Assembly (NCBI RefSeq): GCF_010587385.1
Contig: NZ_CP047475.1
Coordinates: 1,364,001-1,428,000, forward strand
Source of the DNA: Vibrio astriarenae
GTDB taxonomy: Bacteria > Pseudomonadota > Gammaproteobacteria > Enterobacterales > Vibrionaceae
Direction of reading: 5' to 3'
DNA: 64,000 nucleotides
Below, piece after piece: positions 1 to 10,400 of this stretch (position 1 is the stretch's first letter; every line of letters starts with the position of its first letter). The notes under the pieces are model-generated. The model saw only the letters and a list, made by a program, of their open reading frames with translations. It had not been told where the DNA came from and ran no database searches. The position numbers and the translations under genes were made by a program.

Positions 1-1458
1 ACCCATTTTTTGTGCGTGTTCTAAGATCGTTTCTAGGTCGGAGCCATCACCAGGGCGCGCTTGAGCGATGGTACCAGATACCACTTTTACACCTGTCGAC
101 ATTGCTGTTGCGGCCGCTGCGGAGTCGGTATAGTAGTTCATACCTAACCCTGCGAGTTTTTCATAACCCAGAGTGTCGGCACTCGCTGTGTGAATTTGGC
201 CACGATGTGGTGCCGAGTCCATAAATAGCGCTTCACCTTTAAATGCACGAGTGACATCGAGCTGAGCGTAACCCATTCCATCACCGATCATCAGAATCAC
301 GTTATTGGCTTCGTCGACAGATACAACATCAATTTCGTGAGTATCGATAGTTTCTGAGTGAGTATCTTTGTTGGTTGTTAGCTGAACTTGGTAGCGACCT
401 TCTGAGTCTGCAGTGGCTAACTGGCGGAATGTAGGATCAACGAAACGAGCATCATCGACCAAGCGAACAGCCTCTGAATCTACTTTCCAGTCATAACTTG
501 ATGCGTGTGTGCTGCCATCCGCACCAATATTAATTTCGGTGTTTGGTGTGGTTAACTTGTCATAACCTGAATGAGCGCGGACTTTAGAAATTGAGACTGG
601 TACAGCAAGTTGACCGTCACCTAAGGTAGATATACCAAATATATACGTTCCGGCATCCACAGACGCATGCATCACGCCACCAGGGTAAGTGGTGAGAGCA
701 GAGGCACCTTCTTTGAGGTCAATCAGCTGATTCTTAAGTGCACCGTAGATAAGCTCTTTGCCATCTAGGTTTTGTACAAGGTTGAACTGTATATCTTGCT
801 GTTGTTCGAAGGAGGCAGTGACCTGATAGTTACCTGCTCCAACATAATCAAACGCGTAGCTATCCAATGTATCCCACTCGTTGAAGTTACCCGTCAGGTA
901 TATTTTGCTGCTCGTTGTTTCGACATCGGCTTCAGTAACATTCTCAATATATAGCGTTGGATTGTTTATTCCACTGGTCGCATCAAGAGAGAATTTATAG
1001 ATTTGATCTTGGCCATCTACAACGATATCCATGTTCTGATTTTTATGGTCATCATATTTACGTTGTAGCTCGTAAAGGACATCAGTAGTGACCTGACTGT
1101 CAAACTCGGCACCAATCGCTAGGTCTCGCTCTGCACTCCATTCAGGGTCTGAAATCTTGAAGGAGTAACTTCCTGCTTCCATTTTGAAGAGGGCAATATG
1201 AAGGTCGTCACCTTGATAGTGAAATTGTGCTTCGGGTGGAGCAGACCAGCTGTTCATTGAACCTTTGATGTATAGACGACAGTCCTTATTTGGAGAGCTT
1301 TCTAGTTCTTCATCGGTACAGCCATAAGGGCCTGAATCGATGCTCTCTGCGATTTCACGTTCAACATCGACATATTCGGTATTCGTTTCGTTACAGCCAG
1401 CGAGTATGGCCATAGTCAGTGCCGAGAGCACAAGGGGTCTATTGCTTGGATTTATCAT
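1..1458 (-). CDS. Alkaline phosphatase lipoprotein, C-terminus outside window
   Basis: The reading frame is open to the window edge (486 codons seen, no stop), so the gene is incomplete at its 3' end. The protein starts with a lipoprotein signal (LAGC, Cys22 followed by Asn). Two modules with GxMNxW/GNFNEW motifs follow (about residues 60-110 and 185-240); they resemble early-set, starch-binding-like beta-sandwiches. Near residue 400 the phosphatase domain begins with MIGDGMG, a metal-binding Asp motif. TDSAAAATAMSTG then carries the predicted phosphoryl-accepting Ser446. Family knowledge: PhoA-type enzymes hydrolyse phosphomonoesters outside the cytoplasm. The N-terminal modules are unusual compared with E. 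coli PhoA. Start ATG at 1458 is preceded by GGAAG. No convincing Pho box was seen upstream. Confidence 0.85.
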   Translation of the reverse strand, partial: MINPSNRPLVLSALTMAILAGCNETNTEYVDVEREIAESIDSGPYGCTDEELESSPNKDCRLYIKGSMNSWSAPPEAQFHYQGDDLHIALFKMEAGSYSFKISDPEWSAERDLAIGAEFDSQVTTDVLYELQRKYDDHKNQNMDIVVDGQDQIYKFSLDATSGINNPTLYIENVTEADVETTSSKIYLTGNFNEWDTLDSYAFDYVGAGNYQVTASFEQQQDIQFNLVQNLDGKELIYGALKNQLIDLKEGASALTTYPGGVMHASVDAGTYIFGISTLGDGQLAVPVSISKVRAHSGYDKLTTPNTEINIGADGSTHASSYDWKVDSEAVRLVDDARFVDPTFRQLATADSEGRYQVQLTTNKDTHSETIDTHEIDVVSVDEANNVILMIGDGMGYAQLDVTRAFKGEALFMDSAPHRGQIHTASADTLGYEKLAGLGMNYYTDSAAAATAMSTGVKVVSGTIAQARPGDGSDLETILEHAQKMG

Positions 1459-1710
1459 TGATCTACTTCCGTTTAAATGAGTCGGAAGTAAGCTAGGCCG
1501 GTAACGTTATGTTTTTATTGATTATTTATTTATGTTTCATTTACAAATTAATAAGATTGTATTAATACGCCTTGACTTTATATTCACCTACGCCCTTTTG
1601 ACTGTCACTGTAAGAGGAGTAGCACAGAGCATTTGGTATTCTACGCCCTGCATATCTATTCATCTTGTCGAAAGGGTGAGCTAAGGCTTAGTGCAATATT
1701 GAAAACTCGC
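1459..1710. other. Intergenic region, no gene seen
   Basis: This AT-rich stretch lies between the alkaline phosphatase start and the stop of the thioesterase gene. It must hold the phosphatase promoter unless the two are cotranscribed. I saw no clear Pho box, terminator or small ORF. Confidence 0.4.
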
Positions 1711-2277
1711 CTAGTTCACCTCTGCTTCAGAAGAGAGTATGACTTGATCATTGGTTGGCGGCCAAGGTCTATGCAGCTCTGAATCTACCCACTCTTTGAC
1801 CCACTGGGGCATGGTGATATGGTCGAAGCTTGAGTCGGATGCACTGATCACTTCCTGTGGAGGAACGACGCCGTTTTTCGAGGTCACACCCGCGCGAATG
1901 AGAACGGAAGAGCAAGGTTGGCCTTCTACCCACATTGATTGCTCTAGATAGAGCCACTTGTCATCCGTTGCAACGCATTGGGTTTTCATGGTGATTTTGT
2001 CAAACATTCGAACGCGCTTGCGATAACGAACCGAGCTGCCAGCGACCACTAATCCCCAGCGCTTTTTCTTTAATGTCGACATAAGACCACATTTGTAGCC
2101 TAGAGCGGTGCGACCGAGATCGTAAAGTGTCAGAATTCGTCCATTGTTCATTTCCATGAACATGTCTATGTCCCAAGGGTGGCAGTAGAACTCGATTTCA
2201 TCTTGATGAGAGTATGAGACAAGAGTTTGCTTTCTAGCGTTGTAGATGGTTTTAGCAAGTCTAAAGAATGGGTACAT
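1711..2277 (-). CDS. Acyl-CoA thioesterase, hotdog fold (4HBT_2-like)
   Basis: The 188-residue soluble protein has the HPWDIDMFMEMNNGRILTLYD stretch (residues 33-53). It matches the catalytic-loop region of 4-hydroxybenzoyl-CoA thioesterase-like hotdog proteins (DxDxxxHxNN type). Central strands contain SSVRYRKRVRMFDKI, typical of the fold. Family members hydrolyse acyl-CoA or acyl-ACP thioesters in the cytoplasm; the substrate cannot be read from sequence. Length is normal for the THEM6/4HBT_2 group. It is separated from the next upstream gene by 96 bp and has no evident operon partner with a related function. Confidence 0.75.
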   Translation of the reverse strand: MYPFFRLAKTIYNARKQTLVSYSHQDEIEFYCHPWDIDMFMEMNNGRILTLYDLGRTALGYKCGLMSTLKKKRWGLVVAGSSVRYRKRVRMFDKITMKTQCVATDDKWLYLEQSMWVEGQPCSSVLIRAGVTSKNGVVPPQEVISASDSSFDHITMPQWVKEWVDSELHRPWPPTNDQVILSSEAEVN

Positions 2278-2373
2278 AGTGGCTCTCTAGTTGTTAATTT
2301 ATTGTTATCTAGAGAGCACCATAAGAAATCTATCGCTAATAGGCAACTTTAATCAGGGGGAGACGTTTAAGGG

Positions 2374-3255
2374 TTATTGCCACATCACAAATATGGCAGC
2401 AACGGAGATAAAACAGAGCGCGATGATTTCGTGCCAGCGCATGCGTTGGTTCAGCCAGAAGTAGGAGATGAGGATCATGAAGATGACTTCGACTTGTCCT
2501 AGTGTTTTTACATACGGCACGGCTTGCAGTGCCATCGCACTAAACCAACCAAGCGATCCAATGACACTGGTTAAGCTCGTCATGACGATAAGCTTTGGTT
2601 TGGTTTTCATCACTTGGATCGTGTTCGGCTCTTTTAGCATGATGTATGTCAAGATCATCAAGGTTTGAAGAAAAATAACGAGGAAAAGTACCCACGCGGC
2701 GCTGTGCGGAAAGGGTAAGTTTAAGCTTAAACTTGCTTCGCGAATCCATAGTGACGTTAAAGCAAAAGCGGAGCTACATGATAAGCCAAGGGCAACGATC
2801 TTTAATGACAGGCTGCGCCAACCATTTGGACTGCTTAAGATAAGTACACCAATGCCACCCAGTAATACACCAACCCAACCTGAAAGTGAAAGTACGGTGC
2901 CAAAGAACAAGGTGCCAAAGATAGCCGAAACAGGGGCTTCACATTTGGCAAGACCTGCACCAATCGCATAGTTTTCAAGCTTAAACAGCATCACCATTAG
3001 GCCAGTGGCGACGATCTGCATCACTGCCGCAGCCACGATGTAGAACACGGATGAGGTTGTAACTTCGGGAATAGGGGCACTTTGCCATTGATACAGCGCG
3101 ATTAAATAGAGCAGAGCGATAGGACTACCAAAGAGAAAACGAGCCAGTGTCGTACCCGCAACACTCAGTGAGCCACTCAACTTACTTTGAAATGCATTTC
3201 GCCACGACTGGCTAAGAGCGGCGAGGAGAGTAAAAGCTATCCAGCTAAACGACAT
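2374..3255 (-). CDS. EamA/DMT-family membrane transporter
   Basis: The 293-residue protein is almost entirely hydrophobic, with about ten predicted membrane segments in two five-helix halves, the EamA duplication. The second half starts near residue 145. Members export or import small metabolites such as amino acids or sugars; no substrate can be assigned. The start ATG at 3255 opens directly into the first membrane helix (MSFSWIAFTLLAALSQSWRN). It is followed on the same strand by the thioesterase and preceded by the MerR-methyltransferase gene. Confidence 0.8.
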   Translation of the reverse strand: MSFSWIAFTLLAALSQSWRNAFQSKLSGSLSVAGTTLARFLFGSPIALLYLIALYQWQSAPIPEVTTSSVFYIVAAAVMQIVATGLMVMLFKLENYAIGAGLAKCEAPVSAIFGTLFFGTVLSLSGWVGVLLGGIGVLILSSPNGWRSLSLKIVALGLSCSSAFALTSLWIREASLSLNLPFPHSAAWVLFLVIFLQTLMILTYIMLKEPNTIQVMKTKPKLIVMTSLTSVIGSLGWFSAMALQAVPYVKTLGQVEVIFMILISYFWLNQRMRWHEIIALCFISVAAIFVMWQ

Positions 3256-3324
3256 TGTTCTTCCAATTGAAACAGTTAAATCAAAGCACTACGTTAATCT
3301 AGCGTGACAGTAGAAGCAATAGGG

Positions 3325-3342
3325 AAGGGGCTTTCGCCCCTT
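3325..3342 (-). terminator. Short GC hairpin after the MerR-methyltransferase gene
   Basis: Arms AAGGGGC (3325-3331) and GCCCCTT (3336-3342) enclose a 4-nt loop just downstream of the stop codon at 3348. There is no strong U-run on the minus strand, so terminator strength is uncertain. Confidence 0.45.
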
Positions 3343-3347
3343 GAAGA

Positions 3348-4517
3348 TTAGACTTTTAAGATGAAAAACTCATAACCGAACTGATCGCCTTGGTGCTGTT
3401 TGTAAACGCCAATTTCATGAAGAATGTCAGCCAAAGCTTGTGATTTAGGCATGTCAGCTTGAAGTTGATTGACCCGTTGCTCAAGCGGTCGCCAGTAGTT
3501 GTCCCAAGACTGAGGGCTGATAGTGAAGTGCTGACACACTTGATAGCCAAGCGCTTGAGCTTGTTCAATTCGCGTATGCATGTTCACCATGTTTGGATAT
3601 TCACTTTTCCAAAACTCAGTAAATTCGGGTTTTGGTGAGTTGGTTAACCAGACTAAATCGCTGACGACCAGATAGCCGTTTTTTTGGATCAGTGGCTTCC
3701 ATGACTTCAGGGCGGCTTCAAAACCCATGATGTAAACACAACCCTCTGCCCAGATGAGGTCGAAGCTATCTGGTGAGAAAGGCAGAGCCGTCATTGATGC
3801 GCATACCGCCGAAACGCGATCTTCGATATTCTCTGTGGCGAGCTTAGCTGCCAGATTCTCAACCGCCACAGGCTCGTTATCTATCGCGGTAATCTTACCG
3901 GACGTATTGTTTGCCAAAGCGAGGGTAGTGAGTCCTTTACCACTGCCAATTTCTAAAATGTTGTCTGCACCGCTTGAAACCATAGAAAGGGCTTTGAGCG
4001 TTTCACTTTCGCCGCCTGGCCCCCAGCGCTCGAGTGTTTCAAAGACTTTCATGAAGTCTTGCATGTATTGCTCGTGTGTCGTCATGTCTTTTGATAACCA
4101 TTTTACCCTAAGGGCGTCTTTTTCATTAAAACCTTGTTGCAGCAACCATTGATGGTGGGCATCAGGCGCTACTTCTACCATCGACTCGTGAATCTGTTTT
4201 TGAGAGTGCTTTCCTAACAAGCCAGCAATCAGATCTCTCGCTTGCGTCTTTTCCGTAATTTCTTGCTCAAGTTGGGCAAGTCTTGACTCCAATGTCTGCT
4301 TGTCTAAATCACCATTCAGACACGCATGGCACTCTTTCAACGTCAAACCACCACGATGTAACTGTTGCAACAATTGCAACCGCTGCACATCGCTTTCACT
4401 ATACCGTCGGTATCCGTTATCTTGCCTTTGCCCTTTGATAAGCCCGATCTTCTCGTAATAAAGCAAAGTCGTACGGGAGACATTCACCTTGTTGGCTAGC
4501 TCGGAAATTAGATACAT
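3348..4517 (-). CDS. MerR-family regulator fused to a SAM-dependent methyltransferase
   Basis: Residues 1-70 form a MerR winged helix: MYLISELANKVNVSRTTLLY, then YYEKIGLI and NGYRRY. A coiled-coil dimerisation helix rich in Gln and Glu follows (about 75-115). From about 165 to the end is a class I methyltransferase with motif I ILEIGSGKGLTT, the acidic TAIDNEP loop and DLIWAEG as a later motif. The fusion suggests that a DNA-binding sensor and a small-molecule methylase work together, perhaps for detoxification or resistance; the substrate is unknown. The 389-residue length fits the two-domain architecture and no frameshift is needed. Similar MerR-methyltransferase fusions exist in other proteobacteria, as far as I recall. 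Confidence 0.8.
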   Translation of the reverse strand: MYLISELANKVNVSRTTLLYYEKIGLIKGQRQDNGYRRYSESDVQRLQLLQQLHRGGLTLKECHACLNGDLDKQTLESRLAQLEQEITEKTQARDLIAGLLGKHSQKQIHESMVEVAPDAHHQWLLQQGFNEKDALRVKWLSKDMTTHEQYMQDFMKVFETLERWGPGGESETLKALSMVSSGADNILEIGSGKGLTTLALANNTSGKITAIDNEPVAVENLAAKLATENIEDRVSAVCASMTALPFSPDSFDLIWAEGCVYIMGFEAALKSWKPLIQKNGYLVVSDLVWLTNSPKPEFTEFWKSEYPNMVNMHTRIEQAQALGYQVCQHFTISPQSWDNYWRPLEQRVNQLQADMPKSQALADILHEIGVYKQHQGDQFGYEFFILKV

Positions 4518-4601
4518 GCAGTGTCAGTTCTTCGTTTTGTCGATGATGTAAGGATAAAGTGTAAAGTAGTAGACAGGTCAACCATCCAGACACATTTTTT
4601 G

Positions 4602-6068
4602 CTAAGATGAACAGCTTATCTCGATATCGCTGGCCCAATGAGGTGGCAGTGCGGCGTAGTGCTCTAGCGAAGGGTGCTCTTCAAACGGATTGTTTAATAC
4701 AGTCATGAGTGAGTCTATCTCACTGTAATCACCTTGCTCTGCCTTATCGATAGCGATTTGAGCTAAGTAGTTTCTCAATACATACTTTGGGTTGACAGAG
4801 CGCATCGCTTGGCAGCGCTCTTGTGACGATATTGGATTACCTGATGCGTCTACCTCTTGATGACATCGCGCTAGATAGCGATCTAGCCACTTCTCCGCAC
4901 CGTCTCTATCAATGACTAAATCAACAATTTCGCTTGGGTCATTGCCATCAAGGTTGCTTAACTCGCGCATAAAACGGGTGTAGTCGGTTTTATTTGCATT
5001 GAGCAGATTGAACAGGTCATCAAAGAGTTGGCTATCGTCACCTTGTGTGGTACGAAGGCCTAATTTATGCCGCATTTTGCCACTGTACGCCTTACTTAGA
5101 AGTGGTTTATAACGCTGCAGCTCTTGCTCAATAAGTGCGCTCTCTATGAGAGGGGAGAGGGCATAGCCGAGTGCGGTGAGATTCCAGTAGGCGATACTCG
5201 GCTGCATTTTGAATGAGTAGCGACCGTTGTAGTCAGAGTGGTTAGGAATGAAGTTTTGCTCAAAGCCATCCATAAAACCATACGGTCCATAATCGAAGGT
5301 TTGCCCCAATATGGACATATTGTCAGTGTTCATTACCCCATGAGTAAAACCCACAGCCTGCCAACTGGCGATCATCTCTACCGTTGCTTCAACAACGCGT
5401 CGAAACATAGCAACATAGGGTTGTGCCTCAGCTTTGAGTTCTGGCCAATACCAATCGATGCATTGATCAGCTAGAAGCTTCAAATGGTCGTGTTGTTGCT
5501 GGTAAAAGAAGTGTTCAAAGTGCCCAAAGCGTATGTGGCTCTCAGATGTTCTCAACAGCATGGCGCCATATTCGCTTTTCTCACGGTATACGACTGTATC
5601 ACTGGTGAACATGCCAAGTGCGCGAGTTGTTGGTATACCGAGCCCAGCCATTGCCTCGCTACCAAGATACTCTCGAATGGTAGAGCGAAGAACGGCGCGG
5701 CCATCACCCATTCGAGAGTATGGTGTCAGGCCCGCTCCTTTTAGGTGTAGGTCATGTTTGATGCCTGCAGTATTCGTCAATTCTCCTAGCAGCAGACCCC
5801 GACCATCACCCAGCTCAGGGTTGTAACTCCCAAACTGATGCCCGGCATATTTCATTGCAAGAGAAGGGTGTTCTTCATCGGTCACTTCGCCAAACAGAAA
5901 TGCTTGAACTTCGTTTTGCGGAGCTTTCTTTGATAGACCAAAGTTCCTAGCGAGTTCGCTATTCCACGCGACCCAGCGCGAGTGAACCAGTGGCTGGGGC
6001 TTAACAAGTGCGTAGAACGGCGATGGAAAGTCGAGATAGCGATGCGATAGCTTTAACGGGCAGTTCAT
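4602..6068 (-). CDS. selO: Protein adenylyltransferase SelO (YdiU family)
   Basis: The 488-residue protein is a full-length SelO pseudokinase that transfers AMP to Ser/Thr/Tyr of proteins in response to oxidative stress (family knowledge). Hallmarks: [18 protein letters not shown] near residue 75-92, [20 protein letters not shown] (109-128), [14 protein letters not shown] (about 242-255) with DYGPYGFMD, and the conserved C-terminal Cys in the ending SCSS. It lies 84 bp upstream of the MerR-methyltransferase gene on the same strand, with its own start at 6068. No unusual features. Confidence 0.93.
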   Translation of the reverse strand: MNCPLKLSHRYLDFPSPFYALVKPQPLVHSRWVAWNSELARNFGLSKKAPQNEVQAFLFGEVTDEEHPSLAMKYAGHQFGSYNPELGDGRGLLLGELTNTAGIKHDLHLKGAGLTPYSRMGDGRAVLRSTIREYLGSEAMAGLGIPTTRALGMFTSDTVVYREKSEYGAMLLRTSESHIRFGHFEHFFYQQQHDHLKLLADQCIDWYWPELKAEAQPYVAMFRRVVEATVEMIASWQAVGFTHGVMNTDNMSILGQTFDYGPYGFMDGFEQNFIPNHSDYNGRYSFKMQPSIAYWNLTALGYALSPLIESALIEQELQRYKPLLSKAYSGKMRHKLGLRTTQGDDSQLFDDLFNLLNANKTDYTRFMRELSNLDGNDPSEIVDLVIDRDGAEKWLDRYLARCHQEVDASGNPISSQERCQAMRSVNPKYVLRNYLAQIAIDKAEQGDYSEIDSLMTVLNNPFEEHPSLEHYAALPPHWASDIEISCSS

Positions 6069-6242
6069 AAACGTCCTTGGTTTTATGAGTTGGTTTTACA
6101 GTAGCACATTATTCTCTACGAAACTTTACCCTTAACGACGCGTTCTTTCATGTAAATCTGTGATGTATATTTCTGTAGTAGAGACAAAAGCTTGCAGAAG
6201 TTCGATAGCATGTTGGTTATAGGTATTTGGGATGGTCATGGA

Positions 6243-7232
6243 ATGAAGTCGACAATATACGATGTAGCGCAACGATCAGGTGTGTCCGTAGCAACAGTAT
6301 CGAGGTATCTGAACCGCAGCTCTCAAGTGAAAGCTGAAACGGTACGTAACATAGAAGACGCAATCGCAACGCTCGATTACTCGCCAAGGAAAAAACGTGC
6401 TACCCACCGCAGCATGATGATTGGTGTTATTGCTCCCACACTCAATGACTCATTTTCGTTGGAGATATTAGAGGGAATACGAGCTGCCTGCGGTTTACAC
6501 CACTACAAGTTGACGGTACAGCCCAGCTATTGGAACTTACATAAAGAAGAGGAGCAGCTTCGCATATTCAAGCAGCAAAAGCTTGATGCAGTTATTGTGG
6601 TTATCGGTTTTTGTCCGTTGGAGATGGTGAAAGAAATCATGACGGACACGCCGGTATTGTTTGTCTGTCGAGACAAAAATGACTGGTATCCAGTTCTTTG
6701 GAGTGACAATGTCATTGGAGGGAGACTGGCAACAAACCACCTTATCCAGCTTGGTCACTCTCATATTGCGCATATTACGGGACCAGACAGCAGCCTTGAT
6801 TCAAATGATAGATTAACCGGATATCGACAAAGCCTAGAAGCCTCAGGAATGAAAATCGACAATCGACTCGTGGTTCGAGGGGACTTTTCTCTCGAAGGTG
6901 GGTATCGAGCGATGAAGTCTTTGTTAAAACGTGGTGTGAAATTTAGTGCGGTGTTTATCGCCAACGATCTCAGTGCATTTGGTGCTATGCGAGCGCTAAA
7001 TGAGCATGGACTTCAAGTACCTAGCGATATTTCTGTGGTTGGATTTGATGATCATGCTATGTGTGATTATTACATCCCGAAGTTGACCACGATTAAGCAG
7101 CCTTTGTTTGATATAGGGAAACATGCTTACAGTACTGTGCTGAACTTGATGCGTGAACAACCAGCGGAGAGTTTCAATTCGACATTTGAATTAGTCGTGA
7201 GGAACAGCACTCAACGAATCGAAGAGCATTAA
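6243..7232 (+). CDS. LacI-family transcriptional regulator
   Basis: The N-terminus MKSTIYDVAQRSGVSVATVS is a canonical LacI helix-turn-helix with hinge YLNRSS. A periplasmic-binding-protein-like sensor domain follows (IGVIAPTLNDSFS from about residue 60; FIANDLSAFGAMRAL; SVVGFDDH). An upstream ATG at 6192 gives 17 extra residues unrelated to the family, so ATG 6243 is preferred. It is followed in the same direction by the GH3 glucosidase gene. It is therefore likely its local, sugar-responsive regulator, probably a repressor; the ligand is unknown but plausibly a gluco-oligosaccharide. A 14-bp hairpin separates the two genes. Confidence 0.87.
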   Translation: MKSTIYDVAQRSGVSVATVSRYLNRSSQVKAETVRNIEDAIATLDYSPRKKRATHRSMMIGVIAPTLNDSFSLEILEGIRAACGLHHYKLTVQPSYWNLHKEEEQLRIFKQQKLDAVIVVIGFCPLEMVKEIMTDTPVLFVCRDKNDWYPVLWSDNVIGGRLATNHLIQLGHSHIAHITGPDSSLDSNDRLTGYRQSLEASGMKIDNRLVVRGDFSLEGGYRAMKSLLKRGVKFSAVFIANDLSAFGAMRALNEHGLQVPSDISVVGFDDHAMCDYYIPKLTTIKQPLFDIGKHAYSTVLNLMREQPAESFNSTFELVVRNSTQRIEEH

Positions 7233-7244
7233 TATCTTCAATCA

Positions 7245-7275
7245 CTCATGTAACTTACGCTGTAAGTTACATGAG
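7245..7275. terminator. Perfect 14-bp inverted repeat between lacI-type gene and GH3 gene
   Basis: Arms CTCATGTAACTTAC (7245-7258) and GTAAGTTACATGAG (7262-7275) flank a 3-nt loop, with a pyrimidine-rich tail (CTTGCCCTTTTCTTA). It is best read as an intrinsic terminator for the regulator. Because it is so palindromic, an operator role for the GH3 promoter cannot be excluded. Confidence 0.6.
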
Positions 7276-7332
7276 CTTGCCCTTTTCTTACATCAACCTA
7301 ACATATTTTTTAAATATATTTTTTAGCGCGTA

Positions 7333-7355
7333 AATTAATTGAACTGATTCAAATT
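7333..7355. promoter_or_regulatory. Imperfect palindrome in GH3 promoter
   Basis: Near-mirror halves ATTAATTGAA and TTCAAATTAAT lie about 75-90 bp upstream of the GH3 start. This is a candidate operator for the adjacent LacI-type regulator. It lacks the CpG-centred core usual for this family, so support is weak. Confidence 0.3.
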
Positions 7356-7425
7356 AATAGTGGCGAAACGTGAATATTTTGTTCCTAGAAAACCATTCAC
7401 AACAAAATATATTAGAGAATAAAAT

Positions 7426-10400
7426 ATGACCAAAAAATCCCTACTTGCTGTCGCTATTGCAAGCGCTCTTGCTCTATCTGGCTGTAACAATAGTTCTAGT
7501 AATACACCTCCTGCGTCTGGCGACTTTGAGATGCCGTATTTCAATGATTGGCCGCAGATACAGAGTAATATCCCGGTCGATTCAGCGATTGAAGCCGAAA
7601 TTGTGACGATATTGTCGCAAATGACCTTGGAAGAAAAAGTCGGTCAGATGATTCAGCCGGATCTGCGCGATGTGACACCGGAAGAGGTAGCAGAATATCA
7701 TCTTGGTTCGCTACTTAATGGGGGGGGTGGATGGCCTAACGATGACAAGTATGCCAGTGCTAAAGATTGGGCTGATGAAGCAGATAAGTATTGGTTGGCT
7801 AATGAGCAGTACTGGGCAACGCGAAATATTCGAATCCCATTCATTTGGGCGACGGATGCCGTTCATGGTCATAACAACGTGTTTAAAGCGACCGTCTTTC
7901 CCCACAATATAGGGTTGGGCGCAGCACGAAACCCAGATTTAATTGAACAAATAGGGCAAGCAACGGCACAAGAAATCGTCGCGACAGGGCTTGATTGGAC
8001 GTTTGCACCAACCGTTGCCACACCTCGTGATTATCGCTGGGGGCGTGTCTATGAGGGCTACTCTGAAGATCCATCCATTGTCTACGCTTATGCGAGTCGA
8101 ATGGTAAAAGGACTTCAAGGAGATTCAGCCGATTTAAAAACGGATCACAAGGTCATATCCAACGTGAAGCATTGGGTGGGTGATGGTGGTACCAAGGATG
8201 GTGAAGATCGAGGAGAGAACCATTACAGCGAAGAGTATTTGAGAAACATTCATGCGGCTGGCTATTTTTCTGGCTTGGAAGCGGGAGCGCAGGTTGTAAT
8301 GACCTCTTTTAACTCATGGCACAACGAAGTGAACTATGACTACGAAAATTCCGAAGATTATAATTACAAACTGCATGGAAGTCGTTACATGGTAACGGAT
8401 GTGCTCAAAGATAAGATGGGATTCGATGGTTTAGTGGTAACCGACTGGAATGGACACCAGGAAATTAATGGTTGTACTAGCTCTAACTGTCCTGCTGTTG
8501 TCAACGCAGGCAATGATATCTTGATGGTGACTTCGCGTTCTGATTGGCAAGCTATGTACCTTAATATTATCGCTCAAGTGCAAGATGGTACTATCTCTAT
8601 GTCACGCATTGATGACGCTGTTACTCGGATACTTCGTGTAAAAATGCGAGCTAATTTATGGGAAAAACCACAACCATCAATGCGAACTTTTGCGGGTGAC
8701 CAAAGCCAATTAGGCAAAGATGAACACCGCGATTTGGCTCGTCAAGCAGTGAGTGAGTCCCTGGTTTTACTTAAAAATAACGACGACATACTACCTCTCA
8801 AGAAAGACCAAAACGTTTTGATTGCTGGGTCTGCGATTGATGATATTACCAAGCAAACAGGGGGATGGTCGCTGACTTGGCAAGGCGATGGCAACACGAT
8901 TGAAGATGATTTTCCTGGTGCAACCACGATGAAAATGGCTATAGAAGAGGTTGTTGGCTCAGATAATGTAATAACAGAATTATCGGATGCGACCGATGAC
9001 ACCGTTGCAATCGTCGTTATAGGTGAAGACCCATACGCTGAAATGTTCGGTGATATTAAGGCAAACCAAACTCTTGAGTTTGCAACGATTAAGTCCTCTT
9101 ACGCAGCAGATTTGGAAACCATCAAATCGTTAAAAGCAGCAGGGCTAAAAGTCGTCACTGTTTTTTACTCCGGACGACCGCTCTACGTCAATGAAGAGAT
9201 TAACCACTCTGAAGCGTTCGTTGCAGCTTGGTTACCTGGCACCGAGGCTGGTGGGATCACGGACGTGATTTTCGAAGGAGGAAACGACTTTAAAGGAACA
9301 CTGTCATATTCTTGGCCGCTACTTAAATGCTCGACATCCATTAATGCGGTACCAGAAAACTTGTCTGATCGATGGGTGACTCCTGAAACAGAACAAGATA
9401 TCAATGGCGAGAATGTACCACTATTTGCCTTTGGCTATGGTCTTAACTATGCGGAAGGGGCACCGAGTGAGTATGAGTTTGATCTAGACAACTTGCCTTT
9501 AGACCCGAGAGAGTACGGATGCGGTATGGGGGCACCAGATGACGGTGTAGCGACAATCAATCTAGAAATATTTGGTAAAGACAGTTCAAATCAGTTTGTG
9601 CCTCGTATCTCAGGCAATGGCAATGGTTGGGTTGGATTAGAGGTCGCAAGTGATGGGGCGACTGTTATCGAAGGAATCGAAGTTGATCGTATAAACAAAG
9701 ATCACCAACGTGATGCGGTAAACATTACGTTCACAGGGGCTCAACCGTCTCAATTCTATCTGCAAACGGAAGATGAAAAGACCGTCGATATGAACGCTTA
9801 CCTTAATGCAGACTCCACACTTCAGTTTGATGTAAGAACACATACAACGATTGACGATGATTTCGTGTTGTCGATGCATTGTGAGTGGCCTTGTCTGGGT
9901 GAAGTCAATATTGCAGCGGCGATGCCAGCACCTAGTGATAGTTGGACAACACTCAAGCTTCCTCTCACCTGTTTTGAAGACAGCGGCATGTCATTTCCAA
10001 TGCTGAACACCGCTTTCCTTTTATATAGTGATGGAGGCAAAGAGGAGATGGAGCTTGATATCGCCAATGTTCGTTTCGTTCCTCGAAGCCTTGATTCAGC
10101 AGAGGATGAACTCGATTGCAATAACTTACAGGCTCCTGTTAATCCACCTTTGGATATGACGTCTTCGGATATTTTGGAAGCGCCATGGAATTCAGTTGTG
10201 GAAGCCAATGAATATAACACGAATGATTGGGGACCGATCGGTGAGACTCATGCAACGATCTCTGAAACGGATGGGATTATACGAGTCTCTTTTGAGAAAG
10301 ACAGCCCTGAAGCCTATAAAGCGGAAATCAACTTTATTGCAGAAGAGGCCCAAAACTTGAGTTTATATCAAGAATCAGGTGCCATTGAGTTTGAACTTTA

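Noticed and set aside
1560..1700. Pho box for the alkaline phosphatase
   Set aside because: Only isolated TGTCA-like words are present, without the direct-repeat spacing of a Pho box in the correct orientation.
3754..4152. 132-codon plus-strand frame inside the MerR-methyltransferase gene
   Set aside because: Antisense shadow of a conserved methyltransferase domain.
9822..10220. 132-codon minus-strand frame inside the GH3 gene
   Set aside because: Serine-rich antisense shadow of the C-terminal domain of GH3.
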